A stretch of 64,000 bases of DNA, from the NCBI GenBank assembly GCA_004332195.1, contig SJBG01000002.1, positions 161,467-225,466 on the forward strand. Direction: 5' to 3'. Origin of the DNA: Desulfobulbaceae bacterium (GTDB lineage Bacteria; Desulfobacterota; Desulfobulbia; Desulfobulbales; Desulfurivibrionaceae). This document shows, one piece after another, positions 27,835 to 35,704 of the stretch (its first letter is position 1; each line of letters starts with the position of its first letter). The notes under the pieces are model-generated. The model made no database searches. It was given only the letters and a program-made list of their open reading frames with translations, and was not told the origin of the DNA. The position numbers were made by a program, and so were the translations under genes.

Positions 27835-28464
27835 TTAAATCTCGGTCAGTGAACTAGGCACGAGACCGCGTCGGCCGAGATTAGCGAGAAACTCCGGCAG
27901 TGCCTTAACCAGCTCGGCCGGGTGGTTGATGCCCCGGCCACTATCGTGGGCCAGGACGATTTCGCCGGCCCGCGTCGCGTCCAGCCGCCGGGCAATCCCC
28001 CGTGCGGAGCCCAGCGGCCCCCAATCAACCGCGCTGCGGTGCCACAGGGTCAGGGCCTGATCGCCGCGCTCGGCTTCCTCGATCATGCGACGACGCAAGC
28101 GTCCGTGGGGCGGTCGGAAAAACTTTGGCGGTCGGCCGATAAGCTCGGCGATGGCGGCGGCGCCATCGCGCACTTCCTGCCGGGCCGCCGTCGCGGACAA
28201 CATCCAGGGGTGGCGGTGGCTCCAGGTGTGGTTGCCAAGCTCATGTCCGCCTGCGGCGATCAAGCGCACGAGCGCCGCCTGTTTAAGCGCCAGGCGCCCG
28301 ATGACGAAAAAGGTGGCGCAAACCTTTGCCTGGGCCAGGATCTCGAGGACGCGCGGCGTCCACCGCCCGTCCGGCCCGTCATCAAAGGTCAGGTACACCC
28401 GCTCGCCCCTAACTTGAGGAGGCGGTGCGGACTGGGCTGATATTTGCGAGTTTGTCGGCTTCAT
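27835..28464 (-). CDS. Polysaccharide deacetylase (NodB-type)
   Basis: 209 residues of the carbohydrate esterase 4 fold: metal/acid motif YLTFDDGPDGRWT, HxxxH motif in GNHTWSHRHPW, RPPHGRLRRRM, and the terminal DSGRG/LVKALPEFL region. It removes acetyl groups from N-acetylated sugars of a surface polymer. No signal peptide is visible, so the enzyme is cytoplasmic or exported otherwise. It follows the YkoP-like gene by 18 bp and the glycosyltransferase, and all three are noticeably GC-rich; together they look like an envelope-glycan cassette, possibly acquired. Confidence 0.88.
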   Translation of the reverse strand: MKPTNSQISAQSAPPPQVRGERVYLTFDDGPDGRWTPRVLEILAQAKVCATFFVIGRLALKQAALVRLIAAGGHELGNHTWSHRHPWMLSATAARQEVRDGAAAIAELIGRPPKFFRPPHGRLRRRMIEEAERGDQALTLWHRSAVDWGPLGSARGIARRLDATRAGEIVLAHDSGRGINHPAELVKALPEFLANLGRRGLVPSSLTEI

Positions 28465-28482
28465 ACTTTATCCCGCTCGGTT

Positions 28483-29172
28483 TCAGGTGTCTGCGCGACC
28501 AGCCGCGGTCCGGTCGCCCGTCTCAGCAAATCGTCGCAACAGTTGCCGGCGGGTCAGCCAGTAGATGGTTGGATTAAGATGAGCCGTGGCGCGGGTCTGC
28601 GCCGCGGGCGCGAACACCCACACCAGTAGACGGAAGTAGCCGGTCAGCAGGCGTTTTTTTAGTCCCGCCGGAAAGGGTTGAGTAAAAAAACCGATTCGCT
28701 GACCGTGCGGCTTTAACCAGCTTACCGCGTAATAGGCCGCCAGGGCTGAGAACTGCGGATCCCGGCGGGTACGATCAGCCAGGATCCGCATGGACTCGAG
28801 CATGAGCTGGGCAAAACGTAACGCCACTCGCCGGGAGGTGTCCGCTCTGGTCCGTAGTAAGCGCGCGTTGTTGAAATGCAGCGTGCCGATGAAATCCCCA
28901 GGCGCGAGTCGGGTGCCGTCGGCAAGCGCCATTGCCGGGCCGCGGTATCGGGAGCGCCCGACGTACAGCATCTCCCCGACCGGTTGCAAGCGGCGCCAAT
29001 CGTGGTACAAGGGGTCTACTCGGAGCATCACTCTCTGAATGATGCGCCGCGCCCGGTCCCTTTGCGTTTGGGGGGGATCCCCGCTGAGGTGGGGCGATGG
29101 GGTGTGACCCGTGATCGTCGGGGCCGGGGGCCGGGGGGGGCGATGAGGCAAGGGCCAAGGCCTGTTGGGCAA
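28483..29172 (-). CDS. YkoP-like domain protein
   Basis: Open frame of 229 codons. The first 40 residues are Pro/Arg-rich and probably non-native; from about residue 45 (RIIQRVMLRVDPLYHDWRRLQPVGEMLYVGRSRYRG...LADGTRLAPGDFIGTLHFNN) it resembles the YkoP-like domain that accompanies glycosyltransferases and deacetylases. Its 5' part overlaps the preceding glycosyltransferase frame by about 400 bp, with a C8 run (29133-29140) at the place where one base less would join both frames. It may therefore be the C-terminal domain of the glycosyltransferase. Family assignment rests on memory of motifs only. Confidence 0.55.
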   Translation of the reverse strand: MPNRPWPLPHRPPRPPAPTITGHTPSPHLSGDPPQTQRDRARRIIQRVMLRVDPLYHDWRRLQPVGEMLYVGRSRYRGPAMALADGTRLAPGDFIGTLHFNNARLLRTRADTSRRVALRFAQLMLESMRILADRTRRDPQFSALAAYYAVSWLKPHGQRIGFFTQPFPAGLKKRLLTGYFRLLVWVFAPAAQTRATAHLNPTIYWLTRRQLLRRFAETGDRTAAGRADT

Positions 29173-30646
29173 TCTGTCTTGCTCCGTCGCGTCGACCCAG
29201 AGTCCACGCGCGCCGCTGGATCCGGGCCAATTCGTCGGGATTAGCCAGCAGGGATGTGACGGCGGTCGGCAGCTCGTCCTCGGTCAGCAAACGACCGACG
29301 CCGTGGCGCTCGAGGAAGCTCACGTTGAAGCTTTCCTGCCCGCATAACGAGGTTGTCGCCAATAACGGGCGACCACAGGCCAAGGCCTCGGCCACCGTCA
29401 GACCCCCGGGTTTGCCGACTACGATATCGGCCGCGCAGATAAAGACCTCGATCTGTTCGGTCCAATCCCACCCCCTTACTCGTCCCGGGTAGCGGGCGGT
29501 GAGTTTATCGAGCGTCGTAAGCGCCGAGGTGTTGTGACCGGTCAATACGAGAACCTGCGCGTCAGCCACGGAGGCCAGCAGTTGGGTGGCCACCGTGGCC
29601 ACCCCCAGGCCCAGTCCGCCGCCCAGCACGAGGACCACCGGGATATCAGGGTCAAGGTGGAGGCGCAACCGGGCCGCCCGTTGACTTGACAGGTTGCGGA
29701 ATCCCGGCATCAGCGGGATGCCTGTGACCAGGATCCGCCCATCCTTGTCGGCGGCCTCCGCTGTCTTGGCGCCCGGCGCCTCGGCTCCCGCCATCTTGAC
29801 CTCCGCCATCTTGACCTCCGCCATCTTGACCTCCGCCATCTTGACTTCCGCCACCTCGGGGTCCGCGATCTCGGTGACTGAATCGTGGGCCACGCAATAG
29901 CAGGTTATCTCGGGTTGCAGCCAGAAGTCATGCATCCCGAAATCGGTCAGGACCCCGATCAACGGTGGGGTTAACCCCCAGCGCCGCTTAACAAAGGAGG
30001 CCAGGGCCGCCGGATGTACCTGGGTGATCAGCACCACGTCGGGGGCGAAGGATCGCATCTGAGTCTTCAGCCGTCGCGCGAGTCGAATCCAGCCCCGCTT
30101 AATCAGGATCAGCGCCAGTTTCCCGCGCGCCCTGTTGCCCCAGCCCCAGCCCCGGTCCCGGCAGACGCGCCGCTTGACCAGTACGGCGCAAAGCAGCCGA
30201 AACAGCCCGCGGTCCAGCGCCTGGCGGCGGCCGTCGGGCGTCGGCCGCCCGTCGTTGATCGCGGCGGCGGCCAGCAACGCCAAATCATCAGCCGGCACCG
30301 ACGCCAGCCCCTCACTGCGCTCCAGCAGCGCACGCCAGGTATGTTGGTCGAGCCGGTAGAGACGGCCATACAGTTCGGGCCGCTCCTGCACCAGCCACAG
30401 ATAGACCTGGCGCATGGCGCGGGCGACGTCTTTGTCGAGTAAAGACCAAAAATCAATGATCCGGACGATCGGGGTGGGCGCGCGTTCCCGCAACGCCGCC
30501 TCGAGCGCGCAGGCGGCGCGCAGATGACCCGACCCCAGGGTGGAGGTCAAGAGCAGCACGCGGGGTCCGGATTGCGCCGTCGTCCCGGGCGTCGGCGGCA
30601 ATCGGGGATCCGCTAGTATCGAGTCGATGCCGACAAACTGCTCCAT
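28775..30646 (-). CDS. GT28/MGDG-synthase-like glycosyltransferase
   Basis: GT-B fold lipid glycosyltransferase: N-terminal LLLTSTLGSGHLRAACALEAAL (diacylglycerol glucosyltransferase type GxGH), IDFWSLLD, VLTDFGMHDFWL, then the C-terminal nucleotide-sugar domain PVVLVLGGGLGLG...WTEQIEVFICAADIVVGKPGGLTVAEALACGRP. The likely role is sugar transfer to a lipid or glycan at the inner membrane. Recognisable sequence ends near residue 510 (QQALALAS, nt about 29145); the remaining 110 codons are Pro/His/Arg-rich and read over the YkoP-like gene in another frame. A four-fold EVKMA repeat (29787-29852) interrupts the middle. ATG at 30646 is preferred to 30682. Confidence 0.78.
   Translation of the reverse strand: MEQFVGIDSILADPRLPPTPGTTAQSGPRVLLLTSTLGSGHLRAACALEAALRERAPTPIVRIIDFWSLLDKDVARAMRQVYLWLVQERPELYGRLYRLDQHTWRALLERSEGLASVPADDLALLAAAAINDGRPTPDGRRQALDRGLFRLLCAVLVKRRVCRDRGWGWGNRARGKLALILIKRGWIRLARRLKTQMRSFAPDVVLITQVHPAALASFVKRRWGLTPPLIGVLTDFGMHDFWLQPEITCYCVAHDSVTEIADPEVAEVKMAEVKMAEVKMAEVKMAGAEAPGAKTAEAADKDGRILVTGIPLMPGFRNLSSQRAARLRLHLDPDIPVVLVLGGGLGLGVATVATQLLASVADAQVLVLTGHNTSALTTLDKLTARYPGRVRGWDWTEQIEVFICAADIVVGKPGGLTVAEALACGRPLLATTSLCGQESFNVSFLERHGVGRLLTEDELPTAVTSLLANPDELARIQRRAWTLGRRDGARQIAQQALALASSPPPAPGPDDHGSHPIAPPQRGSPPNAKGPGAAHHSESDAPSRPLVPRLAPLATGRGDAVRRALPIPRPGNGACRRHPTRAWGFHRHAAFQQRALTTDQSGHLPASGVTFCPAHARVHADPG
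29133..29140 (-). repeat. C8 homopolymer at a frame boundary
   Basis: Eight C on the coding (minus) strand. With C8 the glycosyltransferase reads on into junk; with C7 it would run straight into the YkoP-like domain. Poly-C tracts of this length can slip during replication and switch surface-glycan genes. Confidence 0.6.
29787..29852 (-). repeat. 15-bp tandem repeats inside glycosyltransferase gene
   Basis: About four copies of a 15-base unit encoding EVKMA, sited between the ADPEVA and the ILVTGIPL segments of the GT-B protein, that is, in the interdomain region. The copies are almost identical, so recent expansion is likely. Confidence 0.85.
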
Positions 30647-30835
30647 TATAATGCCCCGCCGGATACAAGTCTCAGCCGCCATCGGCTGGTCAATCGAGTT
30701 GAAAGCAAGGACTGAAAATTCGAATACGGGTCTACGGCCCGTTTAAATCCTGCCCCTCGTGCCCGCAATGTACATGCACACGAGCCTAAGCACAAGCCCA
30801 AGCACGAGAGCACGGACACGTGGACGAATTATTTT

Positions 30836-30862
30836 TTAAGTTTCCGAGGGGGAGGCCGATAA
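30836..30862 (+). promoter_or_regulatory. Sigma-28 (FliA) promoter of the flagellin gene
   Basis: TTAAGTTT (30836-30843), an 11-base spacer and GCCGATAA (30855-30862). The E. coli/Salmonella sigma-28 consensus is TAAAGTTT-N11-GCCGATAA; the -10 box matches all 8 bases and the -35 box 7 of 8. It lies about 160 bases before fliC on the same strand. The rest of the gap 30683-31030 holds no gene; the leader contains GT-rich repeats (GGTAGTGGTAGTGG). Confidence 0.85.
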
Positions 30863-31030
30863 GTTGCTTGGAAGACAAAAAATGGGCCGAAAAGGAGGTG
30901 AAGACAGCGAGCGGGGCCAGGCCACTTTGTTTTGCCGGTAATACGGATTTGGTAGTGGTAGTGGCAGTATCGGATGGTTCGGCAAGGATGCCGAGCCCAA
31001 AATAACCCAGTTCAACATGGAGGTTTTATT

Positions 31031-32509
31031 ATGTCTATTGTCGTCAATACCAACGTAGCGGCGCTGAACGCTCAGCGTAACCTGATTGATACCGGCCAAC
31101 AGTTGAATCAGTCACTCCAGCGACTCTCCTCCGGCTTGCGGATCAACAGCGCCCGGGATGATGCCGCCGGCTTGGCCATCTCCGACCGGATGGGCGCGCA
31201 GGTTCGCGGTCTTAATCAGGCGGTGCGGAATGCCAATGATGCTATCTCGCTGGCCCAGACCGCCGAGGGCGCACTGCAGGAGTCCACCACCATTCTCCAG
31301 CGGATACGCAAGTTGTCGATCCAGTCGGCCAGCGATACCAACACCGCCGCCAATCGGCTGGCGCTGCAGGCCGAAGTCGGCCAGTTGCAAAGGGAGTTGA
31401 CCCGGATTGCCGAGCAAACCACCTTCAACCGGCAAGTCCTCCTAGATGGTTCCTTCTCCGCCAGGAGACTCCATATCGGCAGCGATAGCGGTCAGACCAT
31501 TGATATGAGCATTACAGCGGCGCGGGCCGCCGACATGGGTGAGGCTCGCGCCAGTTCGAGGGCGAATATTGGTGGATTTACGCCCACCGCTACTGCTGCT
31601 GATCCCAACGAAGTTGTTGCCCAAAACCTGAGGGTGGCTGGTTCTTTGGGTACGGTCAGCGGATTGGCGGTTGCGGCTAATGCCTCCGCGTTTACCATTG
31701 CCGCGACCATTAATGGGGCCTCCGCCACCACCGGGGTGACGGCGACTGCCACCAACTCGATAACCTTGTCGAGTGTTGGTTCAGGTACTGTTACTTTTGG
31801 CTTGCAATCACGCAGTGCCGGGACAACCGTCGGAACCGCCGTAAATATTTCTGCTAGTATTGCTACCACAAGTGATTTGACGACGCTGGCTGCTGCCATC
31901 AATGCCGAGACCGCCAGAACCGGGATCAGTGCGAGCTTGGGTACCAACAGGGCCATGCTTCAGCTCAGAAACTCCACCGGCCATGATATCGTGATTGTCG
32001 ACTATAGTCATACTGGCACTGACAGATCACTGACTGTAAGCGGCGCCGTAGCAGGCACCGCCACCTTGTCCGGCGTCAACGACAGCATCGCCGTCGGCGG
32101 CCAACTGGCCCTCAGGGCCGACGCCTCCTTCAGTGTTACTACAACCGTTCCTACCACGGTGTTTACCGCCGCCACCACTGTCAGCGCTCTCCGCTCGGTG
32201 GACGCGATCGACGTCAGCAGCCAAGCCGGAGCCAACGCCGCCATCGGTGTAGTCGATGGGGCCCTGGCCTTGATCGGCAGCATCCGGGGTGACCTCGGCG
32301 CCATCCAGAACCGTTTCACATCCACCATCGCCAACCTGATGAGTGTATCCGAAAACATCTCGGCGGCCCAGTCGCGGATTCTCGATGCCGACTTTGCCGT
32401 CGAGACCGCCAACCTGACCAGGGCCCAGATTCTCCAGCAGGCTGGTCTGGCCATGCTCAGTCAGGCCAACCAGGCGCCCCAGGCGGCCCTGACCCTGATC
32501 CAGGGTTAA
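31031..32509 (+). CDS. fliC: Flagellin
   Basis: 492-residue filament subunit. The conserved N-terminal D0/D1 (SIVVNTNVAALNAQRNL, LSSGLRINSARDDAAGLAISDRM) and C-terminal D1/D0 (SVSENISAAQSRILDADFAVETANLTRAQILQQAGLAML) flank a Thr/Ala/Ser-rich variable middle (about 170-390) that would be surface exposed and a natural O-glycosylation target. It ends QAALTLIQG, a few residues different from the usual QxLLR end. ATG at 31031 follows GGAGG at 31020-31024. Expressed from the sigma-28 promoter upstream; followed by fliD, fliS, a FliT-like gene and flaG. Confidence 0.96.
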   Translation: MSIVVNTNVAALNAQRNLIDTGQQLNQSLQRLSSGLRINSARDDAAGLAISDRMGAQVRGLNQAVRNANDAISLAQTAEGALQESTTILQRIRKLSIQSASDTNTAANRLALQAEVGQLQRELTRIAEQTTFNRQVLLDGSFSARRLHIGSDSGQTIDMSITAARAADMGEARASSRANIGGFTPTATAADPNEVVAQNLRVAGSLGTVSGLAVAANASAFTIAATINGASATTGVTATATNSITLSSVGSGTVTFGLQSRSAGTTVGTAVNISASIATTSDLTTLAAAINAETARTGISASLGTNRAMLQLRNSTGHDIVIVDYSHTGTDRSLTVSGAVAGTATLSGVNDSIAVGGQLALRADASFSVTTTVPTTVFTAATTVSALRSVDAIDVSSQAGANAAIGVVDGALALIGSIRGDLGAIQNRFTSTIANLMSVSENISAAQSRILDADFAVETANLTRAQILQQAGLAMLSQANQAPQAALTLIQG

Positions 32510-32531
32510 TTTAACCGCCGTCATTAAACCA

Positions 32532-32568
32532 CCTTGGGGGGGAATGCCGACGGCATCCTCCCCCAAGG
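32532..32568 (+). terminator. Strong hairpin between fliC and fliD
   Basis: CCTTGGGGG (32532-32540) pairs with CCCCCAAGG (32560-32568), and an inner stem ATGCC/GGCAT (32544-32556) continues it. No T-run follows, so it may act as an mRNA 3' stabiliser or partial terminator lowering fliD relative to fliC; a classic intrinsic terminator is not proven. Confidence 0.6.
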
Positions 32569-32609
32569 ACAACCCTGAAACACCTTGAATAAAATCCCAG
32601 GAGCAGGCC

Positions 32610-34028
32610 ATGAGCATCGGCGTAGGCGGTTTAATGTCCGGGCTGGACACCGAGAGCATCATCACCCGGATAATGCAAATTGAACGCCGGCCGATTGTCC
32701 TGCTGCAAAACCAGGAGGCGGCGTTTCAGGCCAGGATCTCCGCCTTTGGCGCCCTGCGGGGGATGTTGTCTGAACTACAGAGCGCCACCCTGACCCTGCG
32801 CAACCCCGCCCTCTTCTCCGGCTTTGCGGTCGGCTCCACCAGGCCCGAGATTGCCACCGCCACCGCTACGACCGCCGCGATCGCCGGGGCTTATCAACTG
32901 CGGGTCGATGCCCTGGCCCGGGTCCAGCAGGTAAGAAGCGCCGCCTTTGCCGCCGGTAACCAGGTGGTGGGCACCGGCTCTCTCCGCATTCAGGTGGGGA
33001 CCGCGGCGGCGGTGACGGTCATGATTGATCCGACCAATAACACCCTGACCGGCATCGCCGGGGCGATCAATCAGGCCCCGGCCGGGGGGGTGGTGGCCGG
33101 GGTGATCCATGATGGCCTGGGTCAGCACTTCCTGACCCTGACCGCCCAGGCAACCGGGAGCGCCAACACCATCAGCCTGACCATTACCGATAATGACGGC
33201 ATCCATAACGACGCCCGCGGCCTCTCGGCCATCTACGCCGATCCGCCCACCCGGACCATGACCCAGACCCAGGCCGCCGCCAACGCCCGACTCACCATTA
33301 ACGGCATCGGGGTCCAACGGGCGGGCAACAGCATCGATGACCTGATCACCGGCATTACCCTAAACCTGAAAACCGCCGATCCCGCCCAGACCTTTGAACT
33401 CAGGGTGACCCATGACGCCGCCGCCGTCAGCACCAAGGTGCAAAACTTTGTTGAAACCTACCACCGCGTTTTGGGGGTGCTCAGGACATTACAGGCGGTC
33501 GATCCGGCGGCCGGCACGGCCGGGCCCTTACAGGGCGACGGCGCTTCCCGGCTGCTTAATTCCCGCTTGCATAGTTTTCTCTTCACCCGGGTGGCGGGGG
33601 TCGATGCCGCGGTCAACACCCTGAGCAATTTAGGGGTGCGTCTGGACCGGGAGGGCAACCTGAGTTTTGACGCCGGAGTCTTCAGCGCCGCTTATGCCGC
33701 CCACCCCGCAGAGGTGCGGAAATTTTTCACTCAGAGTACCGCGGGCGGCGAGGGCCTGGCCCGGCAACTGGACAGTTTTTTGGGTAATTATACCAAGAGC
33801 GTCACCGGCTTGCTGGTCGCTAAGGAACAGGGCCTTAACCAATCGGTCAGCCGGGTTGGCGACCAAGTGGAGCGAATAGAAAGCCGACTGATCCAACGGG
33901 AGGCCATTCTGCGGCGCCAGTTTGAAAACCTGGAGCTGTTGCTTGGTCAATTCCAGCTCACCGCGGGAGTCTTGACCAAGCAGTTGGATGCCCTGCGTAA
34001 TTTGAATACCCAGATTGCCGGTAACTAA
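32610..34028 (+). CDS. fliD: Flagellar hook-associated protein 2 (filament cap)
   Basis: 472 residues. The N-terminal IGVGGLMSGLDTESIITRIMQIERRP (D0), the central beta domain (GTGSLRIQVGTAAAVTVMIDPTNNTLTGIAGAIN) and the C-terminal coiled region (TKSVTGLLVAKEQGLNQSVSRVGDQVERIESRLIQREAILRRQFENLE) are typical. It caps the growing filament and promotes flagellin assembly. Start ATG follows GGAG at 32600. Same operon direction as fliC; fliS follows 34 bp later. Confidence 0.95.
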   Translation: MSIGVGGLMSGLDTESIITRIMQIERRPIVLLQNQEAAFQARISAFGALRGMLSELQSATLTLRNPALFSGFAVGSTRPEIATATATTAAIAGAYQLRVDALARVQQVRSAAFAAGNQVVGTGSLRIQVGTAAAVTVMIDPTNNTLTGIAGAINQAPAGGVVAGVIHDGLGQHFLTLTAQATGSANTISLTITDNDGIHNDARGLSAIYADPPTRTMTQTQAAANARLTINGIGVQRAGNSIDDLITGITLNLKTADPAQTFELRVTHDAAAVSTKVQNFVETYHRVLGVLRTLQAVDPAAGTAGPLQGDGASRLLNSRLHSFLFTRVAGVDAAVNTLSNLGVRLDREGNLSFDAGVFSAAYAAHPAEVRKFFTQSTAGGEGLARQLDSFLGNYTKSVTGLLVAKEQGLNQSVSRVGDQVERIESRLIQREAILRRQFENLELLLGQFQLTAGVLTKQLDALRNLNTQIAGN

Positions 34029-34062
34029 ATAAACCGTAACCAACAACCAAGGATTAACTGCC

Positions 34063-34533
34063 ATGAATGTTTATGCCCGCAAGGCTCGCGCCGCTTATCT
34101 CCAGAATGAGCTTAAAAACCTGACCCCGGAGCTGATCGTGGTTAAACTTTACCAGGGGCTGACCATTCGGCTCCAGGCGGCCATTGAAGAAAGCGATGCG
34201 GGCCATGGCGGCAAAAGGGCCGAGCATCTGGGCTGGGCCCTTGCCATGACGCTTGAACTGCAAGCCTCGCTGGATATGGAACAGGGCGGGGAGATCGCCG
34301 TCAATCTGAGCAACTTATACCGTTACCTGGTTAACAACCTGGTAACGGCCAATCGAACCGGCGATAACGGCAAGATTAAGGAGTCCTTGCGGGTGGTGGA
34401 ACCCCTGCTTGCGGCTTGGACCGAGGTCGCCAAGAACGGCAAAAAGGCCGAGACCCGGCCCCGGGCCGATGCGGCCGCGGCCGAGTACCTGGGCCGCGGG
34501 GCGGCGCCGAGGCAAGCAGCGCTTACCTATTGA
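34063..34533 (+). CDS. fliS: Flagellin export chaperone
   Basis: 156-residue, mostly helical protein. The N-terminus ARKARAAYLQNELKNLTPELIVVKLYQGLTIRLQAAI and the middle SNLYRYLVNNLVTANRTGDNGKIKESLRVVEPLLAAWTEV match FliS, which binds the flagellin C-terminus in the cytoplasm before export. Located in the canonical fliD-fliS order. The last 25 residues are an Ala/Arg-rich tail. Confidence 0.92.
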   Translation: MNVYARKARAAYLQNELKNLTPELIVVKLYQGLTIRLQAAIEESDAGHGGKRAEHLGWALAMTLELQASLDMEQGGEIAVNLSNLYRYLVNNLVTANRTGDNGKIKESLRVVEPLLAAWTEVAKNGKKAETRPRADAAAAEYLGRGAAPRQAALTY

Positions 34534-34575
34534 TCAAGGCCGGTAACCAGTCGAAAAGTTTTAGGGAGAATCCTG

Positions 34576-34929
34576 ATGAGGACCATGAGCTACCAGCAAC
34601 TGCTGGCCATTACCGAAGAGATCGAGGCGATCAACCTGACCGATGACCACGCCCGCTTGGGGGATCTGCTGCAACGCCGCGCTTCAGTCTTCGCGACCCT
34701 GAAAGGCCGCCGCAACCCGCAGGCCTCGGCCCCGGTAACGGCCGATCGAGCCGAGGGGGCGGCAGAGGAGGCCGTATCAATCATCCGGCGGATTCAAGAG
34801 AGCGAGAGGCGTTGCCAGGCGCAGGCGATCCGGATGCTGGCCACGATTAAGGCCGAGCTTGGGGAAATCCGTAAGGGCAGGAAGTTAAAAAGGGCCTATG
34901 GGGATTCGAGCGTCTGGGGAACGGCCTAG
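34576..34929 (+). CDS. FliT-like flagellar chaperone
   Basis: 117-residue, charged helical protein in the position usually held by fliT directly after fliS. Sequence (YQQLLAITEEIEAINLTDDHARLGDLLQRRASVF...IRRIQESERRCQAQAIRML) fits FliT/FlgN-type helical hairpin chaperones, which bind FliD, but sequence conservation in this family is low, so the call depends mainly on context. Start ATG preceded by AGGGAGA. Confidence 0.6.
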   Translation: MRTMSYQQLLAITEEIEAINLTDDHARLGDLLQRRASVFATLKGRRNPQASAPVTADRAEGAAEEAVSIIRRIQESERRCQAQAIRMLATIKAELGEIRKGRKLKRAYGDSSVWGTA

Positions 34930-34934
34930 GGAAC

Positions 34935-35015
34935 GGTCGGGAGACCCGACTTAAAGCTGTTCCCCCCGACCTGCGGCCGGGGGTTGAGACGATGGGACGC
35001 CGTTGCGTCCCGATT
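34935..35015 (+). promoter_or_regulatory. Structured leader before flaG
   Basis: Consecutive hairpins can be drawn: GGTCGGG/CCCGAC type near 34935, CCCCC...GGGGG around CGACCTGCGGCCG near 34961-34984, and GGGACGC-CGTT-GCGTCCC near 34994-35011, just before GGAGG at 35026. No riboswitch class is recognised. It could be a terminator or processing region between the FliT-like gene and flaG. Confidence 0.4.
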
Positions 35016-35037
35016 AAGAAGGCTTGGAGGAATAAAG

Positions 35038-35526
35038 GTGGAAATTACCAATTTGAATTCCGGGATGGCCCGAGACAGTGCCGCGGTTGCCGCCCAACAG
35101 GTTGGCCAGGCGGCCCGACTAAAAGCCGAAACCCGCCCGGTGGAAAAAAGCGACGCGGCCAACCGGAGCACCCTTGAACGGCACTCGCGCGAGGCCCAGG
35201 CCCAAGCCCAGGCTCAGGCCCAGGCTCAAGCCCAGGCTCAAGCCCAGGCTCAAGCTCAGGCTCGGGATCGAGCGCAAGCCCAGGCCCAGTTTCAGGAGTT
35301 GAATCGTTCCGAGTTGCGGGCGGTGGCGGAGGATATCCGGGATCGCTTAAATCGCATGGGGGCCGATCTGCGGTTTGTCATTGACGATGAGAGCGAGGAA
35401 CTCGTGCTCAGGGTGTTGGAGAAAGAAAGCGGCGAACTGATCCGCCAGATCCCCCCCGAGGATCTGATCAGGTTACGCGAGAAACTCGAGGAGCTGACCG
35501 GCCTGCTTTTTAATCAAGAGGCCTGA
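35038..35526 (+). CDS. flaG: FlaG-family flagellar protein with Ala-Gln repeat
   Basis: 162 residues starting at GTG with GGAGG 7 bases upstream. The C-terminal 75 residues (LRAVAEDIRDRLNRMGADLRFVIDDESEELVLRVLEKESGELIRQIPPEDLIRLREKL) are a clear FlaG domain, found near fliD and affecting filament length. Before it, residues about 50-80 are an almost pure Ala-Gln dipeptide run encoded by GCCCAG/GCTCAG hexamers (35197-35290). Last gene of the filament group; a family-1 repeat closes it off from the convergent dnaE. Confidence 0.85.
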   Translation: MEITNLNSGMARDSAAVAAQQVGQAARLKAETRPVEKSDAANRSTLERHSREAQAQAQAQAQAQAQAQAQAQAQARDRAQAQAQFQELNRSELRAVAEDIRDRLNRMGADLRFVIDDESEELVLRVLEKESGELIRQIPPEDLIRLREKLEELTGLLFNQEA

Positions 35527-35554
35527 GGCACGAAGGGAGGTCGCATCTTATTTA

Positions 35555-35704
35555 TTAAGGTTATCTTGAAAAATTAGCTGTTTTGTTCGAGTTCAGGGCC
35601 TGCGAAAAAAAATTACCGCAGGCATATGGTTGATATTCCGAGGATAATTTTTTGAGCATAACGCAGAAATCGGGCGAAAGGGCGATTTTTCAAGATGGCC
35701 TTAA
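35555..35704 (+). repeat. Family-1 element, complete copy between flaG and dnaE
   Basis: 150 bp with TTAA at both edges: TTAAGGTTATCTTGAAAAAT and, inverted, the end GATTTTTCAAGATGGCCTTAA. Both ends carry a compensating change (ATCTTG and CAAGAT), so the terminal pairing is kept. The dnaE stop codon TAA is part of the right TTAA. Confidence 0.87.

Noticed and set aside
30900..31000. Sigma-54 promoter (GG-N10-GC) for flagellin
   Set aside because: Candidate GG and GC pairs have wrong spacing; the sigma-28 match upstream is far better.
34935..35015. Cyclic-di-GMP riboswitch before flaG
   Set aside because: GGGACGC is present but the other conserved GEMM segments are missing; kept only as a structured leader.
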